From Clostridium sp. AWRP (GTDB lineage: Bacteria > Bacillota > Clostridia > Clostridiales > Clostridiaceae), in contig NZ_CP029758.2 of assembly GCF_004006395.2 (NCBI RefSeq), positions 3,534,001 through 3,598,000 of the forward strand: 64,000 bases of DNA, given 5' to 3'. A model generated the notes under the pieces. That model saw only the letters and a program-made list of their open reading frames with translations. It was not told the DNA's origin and searched no databases. A program made the translations under genes and the position numbers. Numbering within the stretch: the first letter of the stretch is position 1; every line of letters starts with the position of its first letter. This document shows positions 51,383 through 60,531 of the stretch, piece by piece.

Positions 51383-52255
51383 CTATTTTTTCATAGAAAA
51401 AATACGCAAAAAATTTCTAGCTACTGATGACATATATCTATTCTTCACACATATAGCAGCTATACTAGTTTCCAAATCAACTTCATCTATCTTTTTTCTT
51501 TTCAAATCTACATTTTTAACCACATCAATAGATGTTTTTGGGACAATGGCCATTCCAATGCCTGATTCTGCCCATACAAGTGCTGTTCTTGCATCTTCAG
51601 TGTTACAAATTATATTAGGTACAAAACCTTCTTTATTGCAGCACTCAAATATCAACTTTTCAAATCTTCTGTATATAATTAAAGGTCTACCTTTCAAGTC
51701 CTTTAATTTAACACTTTCTCTATCTTCAAACAAATCACACACCTTGTTAAATACAACAGTCATAGGCTCTTTAGGCAGCGCAGTTATTTCAAGTCCTTCC
51801 GTATTAAAAGGGGTTCTTACAATACCAACTTCTATCAATCCACTGTTTAATATTTCTAATATTCTAAAGGTATTTCCTTCCCATACGTTAAAATTTACCT
51901 CTGGATATTCTTTATGAAAAATCTTTATTCTTTCTGGTAGCAATGTAGCACCTGAAGAAGATACCGTTCCAATGGAAAGCGTTCCCTTTGCTCCTTCTTT
52001 AAAATCCTTTAATTCCTTTGCAGTAAAACTTACTAATTTAAGTATTTGTTCAGCTCTATTTGCAAGTATCTCTCCTGCACTTGTTAAATGTATCTTATGA
52101 CTTCCCCTGTCCATAAGCTTAACACCTAATTCTTCTTCTAAAAGCTTTAAGTGATAACTTAAAGGTGGCTGCGCCATATTTAACTTTTTAGCTGCACTAG
52201 TTATTTTACCTTCTTTAGCAATAGTCAGAAAATACTTCAGCTGCTTAATATCCAT
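51383..52255 (-). CDS. LysR family transcriptional regulator
   Basis: A 290-residue LysR protein starting MDIKQLKYFLTIAKEGKITS, with helix-turn-helix KKLNMAQPPLSYHLKLLEEE. The effector domain has TVSSSGATLLPERI. It is divergent from a TauE/SafE exporter and probably activates it, perhaps in response to a sulfur or organic-anion compound. Confidence 0.9.
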   Translation of the reverse strand: MDIKQLKYFLTIAKEGKITSAAKKLNMAQPPLSYHLKLLEEELGVKLMDRGSHKIHLTSAGEILANRAEQILKLVSFTAKELKDFKEGAKGTLSIGTVSSSGATLLPERIKIFHKEYPEVNFNVWEGNTFRILEILNSGLIEVGIVRTPFNTEGLEITALPKEPMTVVFNKVCDLFEDRESVKLKDLKGRPLIIYRRFEKLIFECCNKEGFVPNIICNTEDARTALVWAESGIGMAIVPKTSIDVVKNVDLKRKKIDEVDLETSIAAICVKNRYMSSVARNFLRIFSMKK

Positions 52256-52386
52256 AAAAAGATATCACTCCTATTATATAATTTCTATATACTTTGAATA
52301 CTAATTATGTATTTTAAATATATAATTTTCCCTGCTATAATAATACTTGAAAACAAAAATTTATTCAACATAGGAGGAATGGCATT

Positions 52387-53223
52387 TTGTCAATATTAAC
52401 ATTAGAAATTCTCAGTGTATCCGTTATTGCAGGCATAGCAGGATCTATACTGGGCCTTGGAGGTGGAACAGTAATTACTCCAGCACTTACTCTTTTATTT
52501 GGAATAGATATAAAATATGCTATAGGTGCCAGCTTAATATCTGTTATTGCTACTTCAAGTGGAGCCGCTGTAGCTTATATAAAGGATAAAATAACAAATT
52601 TAAGAGTTGGTATGTTTCTTGAAATAGCCACAACTATAGGTGCTGTAACCGGTGCCTTTCTTGGAGGAATCATAAATCCAAAGTATCTTTACTTTCTATT
52701 TGGATTACTTCTTCTATATTCCGCACTAGCTATGGCCAAAAAAGGCAAAAGTGAACTGCCTCAGGGTGTACAAACTCATCCTCTTGCAAAAAAACTTAAA
52801 CTAAATGGTGAGTACTATGACAAAATTGTAGGCGAAACCGTATGCTACAACGTAGCTAATGTACCCAGTGGATTTGGAGTAATGTATGGTGCTGGTATCA
52901 TCTCCGGACTTCTTGGAATTGGAAGTGGTAGTTTTAAGGTCATGGCTATGGACTTATTTATGAAATTGCCTTTAAAAGTGTCCAGTGCCACCAGCAATTT
53001 TATGATGGGCGTTACTGCTGCTGCCAGTGCAGGTGTTTACCTTTTAAGAGGCAGCATAGATCCTAAAATTTCTGCTCCCGTTGCTCTAGGTGTACTAGCA
53101 GGGGCAACTATAGGCACTCGAATTATGCAAAATATGAAAAGCAAAACCATAAGAAAGATATTCGTACCTTTTCTTATTTATATATCTGTAGAAATGGTTT
53201 TAAAGGGATTTGGGGGTAGATAA
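52387..53223 (+). CDS. Sulfite/organosulfonate exporter, TauE/SafE family
   Basis: A 278-residue TSUP-family transporter with about eight helices and the two family motifs GSILGLGGGTVITPALTLLF and GIISGLLGIGSGSFKVMAMD. It moves sulfite, sulfoacetate or related anions. TTG start with AGGAGG 9 bases upstream. The DUF1634 gene follows after 3 bases, a regular pair in many anaerobes. Confidence 0.9.
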   Translation: MSILTLEILSVSVIAGIAGSILGLGGGTVITPALTLLFGIDIKYAIGASLISVIATSSGAAVAYIKDKITNLRVGMFLEIATTIGAVTGAFLGGIINPKYLYFLFGLLLLYSALAMAKKGKSELPQGVQTHPLAKKLKLNGEYYDKIVGETVCYNVANVPSGFGVMYGAGIISGLLGIGSGSFKVMAMDLFMKLPLKVSSATSNFMMGVTAAASAGVYLLRGSIDPKISAPVALGVLAGATIGTRIMQNMKSKTIRKIFVPFLIYISVEMVLKGFGGR

Positions 53224-53226
53224 CTA

Positions 53227-53613
53227 ATGCAACAGCAGAATAGTACTATTGAAAAGAACGAAAAAAGTGCAGAAGAAATAGAACTTATAATAAGTACATT
53301 TTTAAGAGTAGGTGTCATATTAAGTTCAATTGTAATATTAGCAGGTCTTTTAATGTTTTTAATATCTGGTCACAGTGGCTACGCTGGAAATTATTATCCA
53401 ACTAAACCTATTGACATATTAAAAGGTTGTAAATATTTTAAGCCTTATGCAATCATGCTGCTCGGTCTTTTGATTTTAATGGCAATACCTGTACTCAGAG
53501 TAGCAGTATCCATACTAGTATTTTTTAAAGAAGGGGACTACCTATATGTAAAAATTACTTCTTTGGTACTTGTGATACTTTTATGCAGTATTCTCATTGG
53601 AAAAATAGGCTAA
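53227..53613 (+). CDS. DUF1634 membrane protein
   Basis: A 128-residue protein with three membrane helices. EKSAEEIELIISTFLRVGVI and the later LLGLLILMAIPVLRVAVSIL are typical of DUF1634. It is encoded directly after the TauE/SafE transporter and is believed to be an accessory subunit, though its job is not known. Confidence 0.85.
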   Translation: MQQQNSTIEKNEKSAEEIELIISTFLRVGVILSSIVILAGLLMFLISGHSGYAGNYYPTKPIDILKGCKYFKPYAIMLLGLLILMAIPVLRVAVSILVFFKEGDYLYVKITSLVLVILLCSILIGKIG

Positions 53614-53728
53614 ATCTTTAAATATCATAGAGTTTTTCTACATATACGTTCATTTTTAGGAATAATATTATATGAAATATTCTAATTGAAATTTTACCTT
53701 ATACATAAAATATACTAACAGAATTGAA

Positions 53729-53878
53729 ATTACATTTAAAAACTTTTATAAATAAGTCTTAGCTTGGTATTTTAGAAAACCTTAGGTACCTAGATGTGTT
53801 TGAGGTACAAGTTTATCTAAGTACCTTTAGATTTTCAAAATAGCAAGCTTTAGACTTATTAAAAGTTTTTAGTGTAAT
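53729..53878. mobile_element. 150-base imperfect palindrome, MITE-like
   Basis: The two halves pair along almost the full length: ATTACA...AAAACTTTT...AATAAGTCTTAGCTTG on the left against CAAGCTTTAGACTTATT, AAAAGTTTTTA and TGTAAT on the right. Inner arms are TTAGGTACCTAGAT / TATCTAAGTACCTTTAG. It fills the gap between DUF1634 and the YhgE gene. No coding capacity. Confidence 0.6.
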
Positions 53879-54063
53879 GAAATTTGTTATTTTATGGCTG
53901 ATACAAGTTAACTTTCTACTTAGAAACTCTATATAAATAAAAAGCTTACAATGCAGTAAAATATACACTATATATTATTTTTCATATCAGGACATACTAA
54001 TCTTAGTTGAACTTACCATCGCTATTAATACTATAGATGGAATTTAAACTAGGAGATAAACTT

Positions 54064-56220
54064 ATGAAAAATATAATAAACATATATGTAACAGATATAA
54101 TAAATATATTTACAAATTGGGTAGCTTTAATAGTAGTAATAGCACTTATGATACTTCCTGCACTTTACGCTTGGTTTAATATAAAATCATTATGGAATCC
54201 TTATGAGAACACCAGTGGAATATCTGTAGCATTAGTAAATAAGGACAAAGGCGTAAAATTTAATGGCAGTAATATAAATATAGGTAATAGCTTAGTAAAA
54301 AATTTAAAGAAAAATGAAAGCATGGGATGGAAATTCATAAATGAAAATGATGCAGCTAATGGAGTAAAATATGGCAACTACTACGCTAGTATTACAATAC
54401 CTGAAGATTTTTCTCTTAAAATAAGTTCTCTTTTAAAATCAAATCCACAAAAAGCAGATTTGATTTATTCAGTTAATGAAAAATTAAACGCAGTAGCTCC
54501 AAAAATAACTGAAGCAGGAGTTACAAAAATACAGCAGCAGATAACTACAACCTTTGTACAAACCGTAGATGAATCAATATTTAGCGTATTTAATAGGCTA
54601 GGAATAGATCTTACAAACAGTAAACCTATACTACAAGAATTTATAAGTATAATATTTGACATTGATAGTAAAATACCTGAAATAAATCAAAATGTAGAAA
54701 ATGTTTATAACCAGGCTTCTAATTTAAATGATTTTATCAGTAAAATTCAAAATGAACTTCCCCTAATTGAAAATACTATAAATACAGCTTTAAATGTGGC
54801 ATCAAGTGGAGAAGTTTTTCTTACAAAAGCAAGAGATTCAATGACTAATCTATCTCCTTTTATTAAATCTGAACTTACATCTATACGGAATCTTAACAAA
54901 ATTCTAGAAGGGCTTATTGATGAGTCCATAACCCTCATAAATACAGATTCCAAATCAGCTAAAACAATACTAGCAACTGTACGAGATCATTATACATCAA
55001 GTATTTCAAGAATTAATAATATAATAGACATTTTAAATTCTTTAAATAAACAAAATAATGCGGTATTATCAAATTTTATATCAACACTAAACAATATAAA
55101 AAATATGATGCAAAATCGTATTGAAAACATAAATTCACTAATAACTGCTATAGACAATGGAGAAAAAATTTCACTAGATGCCCTCGGCAATTTAAAACAA
55201 GGTGCTGCTTCCATCACAGTTTTTTTAGATAACATTATAAATGACTATGATACATCTTTAGCTCCTACCATAGACAACATAATGAAATCTTCTATCCAGG
55301 TAGCAAATAATACTTTGAAAATACTAAAAGATGCTAAAGGTGACCTTCCAAAAGCACAAAACATATTGAAAAATGCATTTAGTGATACAAAAATAGCATT
55401 AAAAGATATAGATAATATTAAAAAAGTACTCCCTGGAGTGGAAAACACAATTCATAACATTGCTTTAAAACTGAAAAATCTAGATGAGGATGCCAAATTG
55501 AACGAACTCATAAAAATACTTGGTCTAAACGCAAAAAAAGAAGGAGATTTCATAGCAAATCCTGTTAATATAAAAATGAATAAAATTTTTTCTATACCAA
55601 ACTACGGTTCAGCTATGTCACCTTTTTTCACAACGCTGTCTCTGTGGGTAGGAGACCTTATTCTTGTTTCAATGCTTTCTACGGAAGTTAAAAACACAAA
55701 AATTAAAAATATAAAACTCAACCAAATCTTTCTTGGAAGATATCTTACTTTTGCAACTATATCAATTTTTCAAGCTTTAATAGTGACTTTAGGAGATTTA
55801 TTTATATTGAAAACCTACGTAGCAAACAAATATATGTTTGTACTTTTTGCAATATTTATAAGTATTATATTTACCATGATAATCTATACTCTTGTATCTG
55901 TACTTGGAAATGTAGGAAAAGCTCTTGTAATGATACTTCTGGTACTGCAAATTTCAGCATCTGGTGGTACTTTTCCAATACAGGTGACTCCCAAATTTTT
56001 TCAAATAATAAATCCTCTTCTACCCTTTACCCATGCTGTAGCAGGCATGAGAGAAACTGTAGGCGGTATTATTTCTAGCTTATTACTAAAAGACGCTTTA
56101 ATACTCCTTGTATATTTCTTTATATTTTTAATTACAGGACTTATATGGAAAAAAGTATTTAAAAATATGGTAGGGAAATTTTTTAAGAAGTTTAATAAAA
56201 GTGGTCTTTCAAATGAATAA
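54064..56220 (+). CDS. YhgE/Pip family membrane protein
   Basis: A 718-residue protein: one N-terminal helix (NWVALIVVIALMILPALYAW), about 500 extracellular residues rich in coiled coil, and five C-terminal ABC-2-like helices (SPFFTTLSLWVGDLILVSML). This is the layout of YhgE/Pip proteins and of the type VII secretion accessory EsaA. The substrate is unknown; protein or glycolipid export is inferred. Start ATG at 54064 chosen for AGGAG upstream, dropping nine codons. Confidence 0.87.
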   Translation: MKNIINIYVTDIINIFTNWVALIVVIALMILPALYAWFNIKSLWNPYENTSGISVALVNKDKGVKFNGSNINIGNSLVKNLKKNESMGWKFINENDAANGVKYGNYYASITIPEDFSLKISSLLKSNPQKADLIYSVNEKLNAVAPKITEAGVTKIQQQITTTFVQTVDESIFSVFNRLGIDLTNSKPILQEFISIIFDIDSKIPEINQNVENVYNQASNLNDFISKIQNELPLIENTINTALNVASSGEVFLTKARDSMTNLSPFIKSELTSIRNLNKILEGLIDESITLINTDSKSAKTILATVRDHYTSSISRINNIIDILNSLNKQNNAVLSNFISTLNNIKNMMQNRIENINSLITAIDNGEKISLDALGNLKQGAASITVFLDNIINDYDTSLAPTIDNIMKSSIQVANNTLKILKDAKGDLPKAQNILKNAFSDTKIALKDIDNIKKVLPGVENTIHNIALKLKNLDEDAKLNELIKILGLNAKKEGDFIANPVNIKMNKIFSIPNYGSAMSPFFTTLSLWVGDLILVSMLSTEVKNTKIKNIKLNQIFLGRYLTFATISIFQALIVTLGDLFILKTYVANKYMFVLFAIFISIIFTMIIYTLVSVLGNVGKALVMILLVLQISASGGTFPIQVTPKFFQIINPLLPFTHAVAGMRETVGGIISSLLLKDALILLVYFFIFLITGLIWKKVFKNMVGKFFKKFNKSGLSNE

Positions 56221-56224
56221 ATAA

Positions 56225-56263
56225 AGAAATGTAGATAAAAACTTGATACTTATCTACATTTCT
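56225..56263 (+). terminator. Terminator of the YhgE gene
   Basis: Perfect 14-base stem AGAAATGTAGATAA / TTATCTACATTTCT, then CTATTTTAT. Confidence 0.8.
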
Positions 56264-56308
56264 CTATTTTATCTAATGACTAATTACTTTTATACTATCA
56301 CACTCTAT

Positions 56309-57109
56309 TTAAGCATTTAATATAAATTTTTCTAGAGCATGGGCTACCCCGTCTTCCACATTACTTTTAGTTATATAATCTGCTGCTTCTTTTGTAGCTT
56401 TAGATCCATTATCCATAGCTATACCAAGTCCTGCATATTTCAGCATAGGTATGTCATTATCCCAGTCTCCAATAGCTATTATTTCTTCTCTTTTTATATT
56501 ACAATACTCTGCAACCTTTTGTAACATCTTTCCCTTATTAACTTTACTACTAAATATTTCAAGATATTGTGGTAATGAAAAATAAGCATTTATATTATAC
56601 TTAAATTTATTTCGAACTTCATTTTCCACTTTTACAAGTTTTTCATGTTCCCCAAAAACCGTTATTTTATAAATTTTATTGTGTCTACAAAATTTAGTCA
56701 ATTCTCCTACAGCCTTTGCTTCTCCTATATAGGGTTCAATAGATGAATAATTTTCAATTATTTTGTCTACATAAACTTTTTCATCATCCCCAAATAATAT
56801 AGGATATACATCTTTTCCTTCTCCTTCAGAAATGTGCAGGACATCACAGATCATGTCATCCTCCATATACTCTCCAGAAATTAATTTCCTATCTTTATAT
56901 AAATTTACTCCATTTAAGCATATGGCAAAGTCACGTATATTCAATTCATTTTCAAAGTATTTTAATTTATTGAATCCTCTACCAGAAACCAAAACTAACT
57001 TTACCCCTAATTTTTTTATTTTCTGTATAGTATCTATAGTTTTCTTGTTTAAAACATGTTTTTCATTTAACAGAGTTCCATCCATATCTGCTGCAACTAA
57101 CTTGTACAT
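56309..57109 (-). CDS. Cof-type HAD-IIB hydrolase
   Basis: A 266-residue sugar-phosphate or flavin-phosphate phosphatase. It begins YKLVAADMDGTLL (nucleophile Asp9), has VLVSGRG (motif II) and IGDWDNDIPML (motif IV) near residue 215, with an alpha/beta cap between. The natural substrate is unknown. Single gene. Confidence 0.9.
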   Translation of the reverse strand: MYKLVAADMDGTLLNEKHVLNKKTIDTIQKIKKLGVKLVLVSGRGFNKLKYFENELNIRDFAICLNGVNLYKDRKLISGEYMEDDMICDVLHISEGEGKDVYPILFGDDEKVYVDKIIENYSSIEPYIGEAKAVGELTKFCRHNKIYKITVFGEHEKLVKVENEVRNKFKYNINAYFSLPQYLEIFSSKVNKGKMLQKVAEYCNIKREEIIAIGDWDNDIPMLKYAGLGIAMDNGSKATKEAADYITKSNVEDGVAHALEKFILNA

Positions 57110-57123
57110 AATTATCTCCTCTT

Positions 57124-57181
57124 AGGCATTTCCAAAGAAATAACCAGTCAATATGCCAGCCTGCTTTCTTTCAAATGCCTT
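57124..57181. repeat. Short copy of the AGGCATTT inverted-terminus element
   Basis: AGGCATTTCCAAAGAAATAA (then CCAGTCAATATGCCAGCCTG) joined to TTTCTTTCAAATGCCTT. It is nearly the 47245-47534 element with its interior removed, and forms a hairpin. It lies between the Cof hydrolase and gerW genes. Confidence 0.65.
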
Positions 57182-57192
57182 ATGAATTTTTT

Positions 57193-57555
57193 CTATATGT
57201 TTTCCTTTTTTTCATTTTTCTTTTTCAACTTGCTAACTATGTTAGGTACCAATTCCATAAGTTTACTAAGGTTATTTTTATCACCTATAGGCAGCATTTG
57301 AATTGTATCTCCTTTTATTACAAGTACTGCATTTGGAGTTATTTTAGCTCCTGCACCAATACCTGAACCTCCACCTTCCTGATTACTTTTTGGGTCTGTT
57401 CCCTCTCCACCACCGGTTCCACATCCAAAGGTAACTGTTATAAACGGTACAAGAGTTATATCTCCTACCTGTATTGGTTTACCTACAACAGTTTCTGTTT
57501 TAAAAAAGTTTTCCAATTTTGAAAATAAAACTTCTGTATTTTCTTTAATATCCAT
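57193..57555 (-). CDS. Spore protein GerW/YtfJ family
   Basis: A 120-residue protein with the family core GKPIQVGDITLVPFITVTFG, a glycine-rich loop (GTGGGEGTDPKS, GGGSGIGAGAKI) and VLVIKGDTIQMLPI. YtfJ homologues are made in the developing spore and are needed for some germination responses. Follows a DUF2953 gene, as ytfI-ytfJ in bacilli. Expression by a forespore sigma factor is expected, but I cannot point to the promoter. Confidence 0.9.
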   Translation of the reverse strand: MDIKENTEVLFSKLENFFKTETVVGKPIQVGDITLVPFITVTFGCGTGGGEGTDPKSNQEGGGSGIGAGAKITPNAVLVIKGDTIQMLPIGDKNNLSKLMELVPNIVSKLKKKNEKKENI

Positions 57556-57571
57556 ATAAATACCTCCATTT

Positions 57572-58174
57572 TTAATAGCTTATTTCTTTTTTAATACATG
57601 ATATGTGAAATGCTTTAAATAGTGTAATTGCAAGCAATACTATTCTACATTTTCCACTAACTTCTAAATGCAAATTAAAAACTTCATTAAAAAAATCCGG
57701 GCTTACTCTTATAGAATTTTTGGGGAAAAACGAATAAATTACATTAAAAACCCCACACAACATACCCGTCATACAAGGATCATCAAATCCATAATTACCT
57801 TCTATCTTAACATACTTAGGCTTTGTTATAGAAATAATCTTTATTATAGAATTCTTACACTCATAAAGCTTTTTAATACCCTGTATGATATGAGAGAATT
57901 TATAAGTTGATTCATCCTGTATCTTGTCTTTTTTAGAATTTGTATTTAACTTTTTAGTAAAAAACAATATTCTTGCAGATAAATGGCTATCACTATTACT
58001 CCCTTTTAATATTATAGAAATAATATTAAAAAATAAACAAATTTCAAAATTATATATTATATTATTTTCTTCAAAAGTAGACTTTCCCCTATATGTTACA
58101 TTACTTATCAACAAAAAGATTAAAAGAATTATAAGGATTAAAATTATACATCCCATTACTTTCAAAATAATCAA
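57572..58174 (-). CDS. DUF2953 protein (YtfI-like)
   Basis: A 200-residue protein with an N-terminal membrane helix and the DUF2953 signature YGFDDPCMTGMLCGV near residue 133. Partner of GerW-type proteins in sporulating Firmicutes; function unknown. Start is TTG at 58174 behind GGGGGGAA; two further in-frame starts (TTG, ATG) lie within 18 bases. Confidence 0.82.
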   Translation of the reverse strand: MIILKVMGCIILILIILLIFLLISNVTYRGKSTFEENNIIYNFEICLFFNIISIILKGSNSDSHLSARILFFTKKLNTNSKKDKIQDESTYKFSHIIQGIKKLYECKNSIIKIISITKPKYVKIEGNYGFDDPCMTGMLCGVFNVIYSFFPKNSIRVSPDFFNEVFNLHLEVSGKCRIVLLAITLFKAFHISCIKKEISY

Positions 58175-58514
58175 AATAAAGATTCCCCCCGGATTAAATT
58201 TAAAGTATCCATTATTATCTACTATACATCTATAATACTTAAAAGTTTAACAAATTTATATATATTTTTATCATTTTTTTTGCTAAAATCTATATGTGAC
58301 TTGCGTTAGGAAAAATTAATTATGCTTTTCTTCTTATAATAAAAATCAGTATATAAAAGAAGTAACCGATAAAGGTGTTAAATCATATATTGTAAATGTG
58401 GGATAATTATCTAATATATACAATATAATGAAGGGAAACTTATATCTAATAAAATAAAACTATTTGTACCTCACAAATAGAAATAATTTAGAAACAGTAT
58501 AAGGGATGTTTTAA
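58175..58514. other. 340-base gap with a possible gene tail
   Basis: No complete gene. An open stretch at 58320-58406 on the plus strand reads NQYIKEVTDKGVKSYIVNVG before a stop and could be the tail of a lost gene, but it is too short to identify. The rest is AT-rich sequence that must hold promoters for the two divergent genes. Confidence 0.4.
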
Positions 58515-59327
58515 ATGAAAAATCATTTTTTTATAAAATTAGTATCTATATTTATAATAATTGCAATTAGTTTTTTAGGATATAAAATTTATACTTTAAA
58601 TAATAAAACTGCAACTATTTATAAATACAGTGAAATTCAAATACCTTTAAAAAATAGAATTATATGGGATGATACTTCTATAAAAAGTATCTCTGTAAAA
58701 AGTAAAAACAATGAAACTATGGATACCTATATTTTTCCGTCTGTGGATGGTAAAACTCTTTTTATAAATCCACCTATAGATGGTTTTTACGAGGATGATA
58801 AAATTTGTGTTACCCTATCTCCTAACTTACATTTTAAAAATTATAAAATGACGGAAGAAAAGAAGTTATATTTTCAGGTGAAAAGCGGAAATGATATTAC
58901 CTTGTCCAAGGTACATAAGGAGCCTCAATATGGAGATATAATAGGCACTGAAGATACCTTTATGGGATATCAATATACACATTATGGAATATATGTAGGT
59001 AATAATAAAGTTATTCATTACTGTAGTACTACGGGTAACTCTAAAGATGCCAAGATAAAGGAAACAGACATATCCCCTTATTTTAGAAAAGGACACTACT
59101 TTATTTTAAACATAAAAGGTAATTCACTATTTGGTTCAAAAGAAACCATCAAAAGAGCAGAGATGCGAGAGGGTGAAAAAAGTTATAATTTATTACAAAA
59201 TAACTGTGAACATTTTGTAATTTGGGCTAAAACAGGTTATTCAAGATCCTACCAGATAGACAGCCTGTCCCAAGAAAAATTAGCCCAACTCAAAATATTC
59301 ACAGCCATGGGTATAAACTTACAGTAA
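58515..59327 (+). CDS. LRAT-domain (permuted NlpC/P60-like) membrane-anchored protein
   Basis: A 270-residue protein: N-terminal membrane helix (5-25), a beta-rich segment of about 90 residues, then a lecithin-retinol-acyltransferase-type domain with His in YTHYGIYVGNNKVIHY (about residues 160-175) and Cys in NNCEHFVIWAKTGYS (about 233-247). Such domains are thiol acyltransferases or lipid hydrolases facing the outside. Bacterial members are poorly studied. ATG with AAGGGATG upstream. It ends directly against the moaA stop with no gap. Confidence 0.82.
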   Translation: MKNHFFIKLVSIFIIIAISFLGYKIYTLNNKTATIYKYSEIQIPLKNRIIWDDTSIKSISVKSKNNETMDTYIFPSVDGKTLFINPPIDGFYEDDKICVTLSPNLHFKNYKMTEEKKLYFQVKSGNDITLSKVHKEPQYGDIIGTEDTFMGYQYTHYGIYVGNNKVIHYCSTTGNSKDAKIKETDISPYFRKGHYFILNIKGNSLFGSKETIKRAEMREGEKSYNLLQNNCEHFVIWAKTGYSRSYQIDSLSQEKLAQLKIFTAMGINLQ

Positions 59328-60296
59328 TCAACCACCTATTTGATACATCATCTTCTCACTTTCACTTTTATGTTTAGAACTCATATTGTGCTCCTCGGGT
59401 TTTCCTAGTATTCCTCGTTTTAATTCTTCCAAAAGGAGTTTTTCGTCATTTAAGCAGTGTTTTAAATTTATAACTTTATCCGAGTGAAGACATGGTTTTA
59501 AATCTCCTATAGATGTAAGTCTTAGTCTATTACAGTCTTTACAAAATTTACAGCTCATTGGACTTATAAATCCTATGTTTCCCTTATATCCTCTCACCTT
59601 ATATAGGGAAACAGTACTACTTTTAGAAGTAGGCTGGGAAATTACATCAAAATTATCTTGAATTTGCTTTAAAACAACTTCTGAAGAAAGATTATCATTC
59701 TCGTATAATTTTTTTCCTTCTCCTATAGGCATAAGTTCAATAAACCTAATATCTACTGGTAAATTCTTAGTAAACTCTACAAAATCCATAATTTCAGTAT
59801 CATTAAACCCCTTTAATAAAACTGTATTTATTTTAACAGGAGTCAATCCTATGCTTAAACATTTGTCAATAGATTTTAATACTGCATCCAAGTCTCCACA
59901 CCTAGTTATAAATTTATACTTATCTGCTTTTAGGGTATCTAAACTTATGTTTACCCTTTTTAATCCTGCTTCTTTTAACTTATCTGCCATATCAAAGAGC
60001 AGTATCCCGTTGGTAGTAATGGCCACATCCGTAATCCCTTTTATATTGGCAGTTTCCCTTATTAAATACTCTATATCCTTCATTATAAGAGGTTCTCCAC
60101 CAGTATATCTTATTTTATTTATTCCAAGAGTTGCTGCTGCTTTAATAATTTTTAATATATCTTCAAATCTTAATAAATCACTATAAGGTCTTTTTACTAT
60201 TCCTTCCTTTGGCATACAATAAATACATCTTAAATTACACCTATCTGTCAGTGAAATCCTAAGGTAGTTTATATTTCTTCCATAGCTATCTTTCAT
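59328..60296 (-). CDS. moaA: GTP 3',8-cyclase (molybdenum cofactor)
   Basis: A 322-residue radical SAM enzyme for the first step of molybdopterin synthesis. The N-terminal cluster motif is CNLRCIYC, GGEPL follows, the second cluster is CKFCKDCNRLRLT...CLHS, and the C-terminus ends in the required Gly-Gly. No other moa or moe genes are nearby. Its stop codon is adjacent to that of the LRAT gene, so convergent transcripts must overlap. Confidence 0.95.
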   Translation of the reverse strand: MKDSYGRNINYLRISLTDRCNLRCIYCMPKEGIVKRPYSDLLRFEDILKIIKAAATLGINKIRYTGGEPLIMKDIEYLIRETANIKGITDVAITTNGILLFDMADKLKEAGLKRVNISLDTLKADKYKFITRCGDLDAVLKSIDKCLSIGLTPVKINTVLLKGFNDTEIMDFVEFTKNLPVDIRFIELMPIGEGKKLYENDNLSSEVVLKQIQDNFDVISQPTSKSSTVSLYKVRGYKGNIGFISPMSCKFCKDCNRLRLTSIGDLKPCLHSDKVINLKHCLNDEKLLLEELKRGILGKPEEHNMSSKHKSESEKMMYQIGG

Positions 60297-60496
60297 ACAA
60301 TCAGTCCCCCTAAGTCACTATAATTAATTTTTATATCTATTACGCTTCACCACATAATTCAATTATACATGAAATTGTTTACAATTGTTAGCTTTATTCT
60401 CCAATTTAAAATTTCTATATACTTTCCTTATAAGATTTGCATAGCTGGAATTTAATGAAGATTTAGACTTTAATTAACTTCCAGCTTTATTTGTAT

Positions 60497-60525
60497 ATAA
60501 ATAGAGTTCTTGGAATCAGGTGAAC
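60497..60525 (+). repeat. Dispersed hairpin repeat, copy g (half unit)
   Basis: ATAAATAGAGTTCTTGGAAT followed by CAGGTGAAC, just after the stop of the CotF-like gene (minus strand). Confidence 0.55.
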
Positions 60526-60531
60526 GTACTC

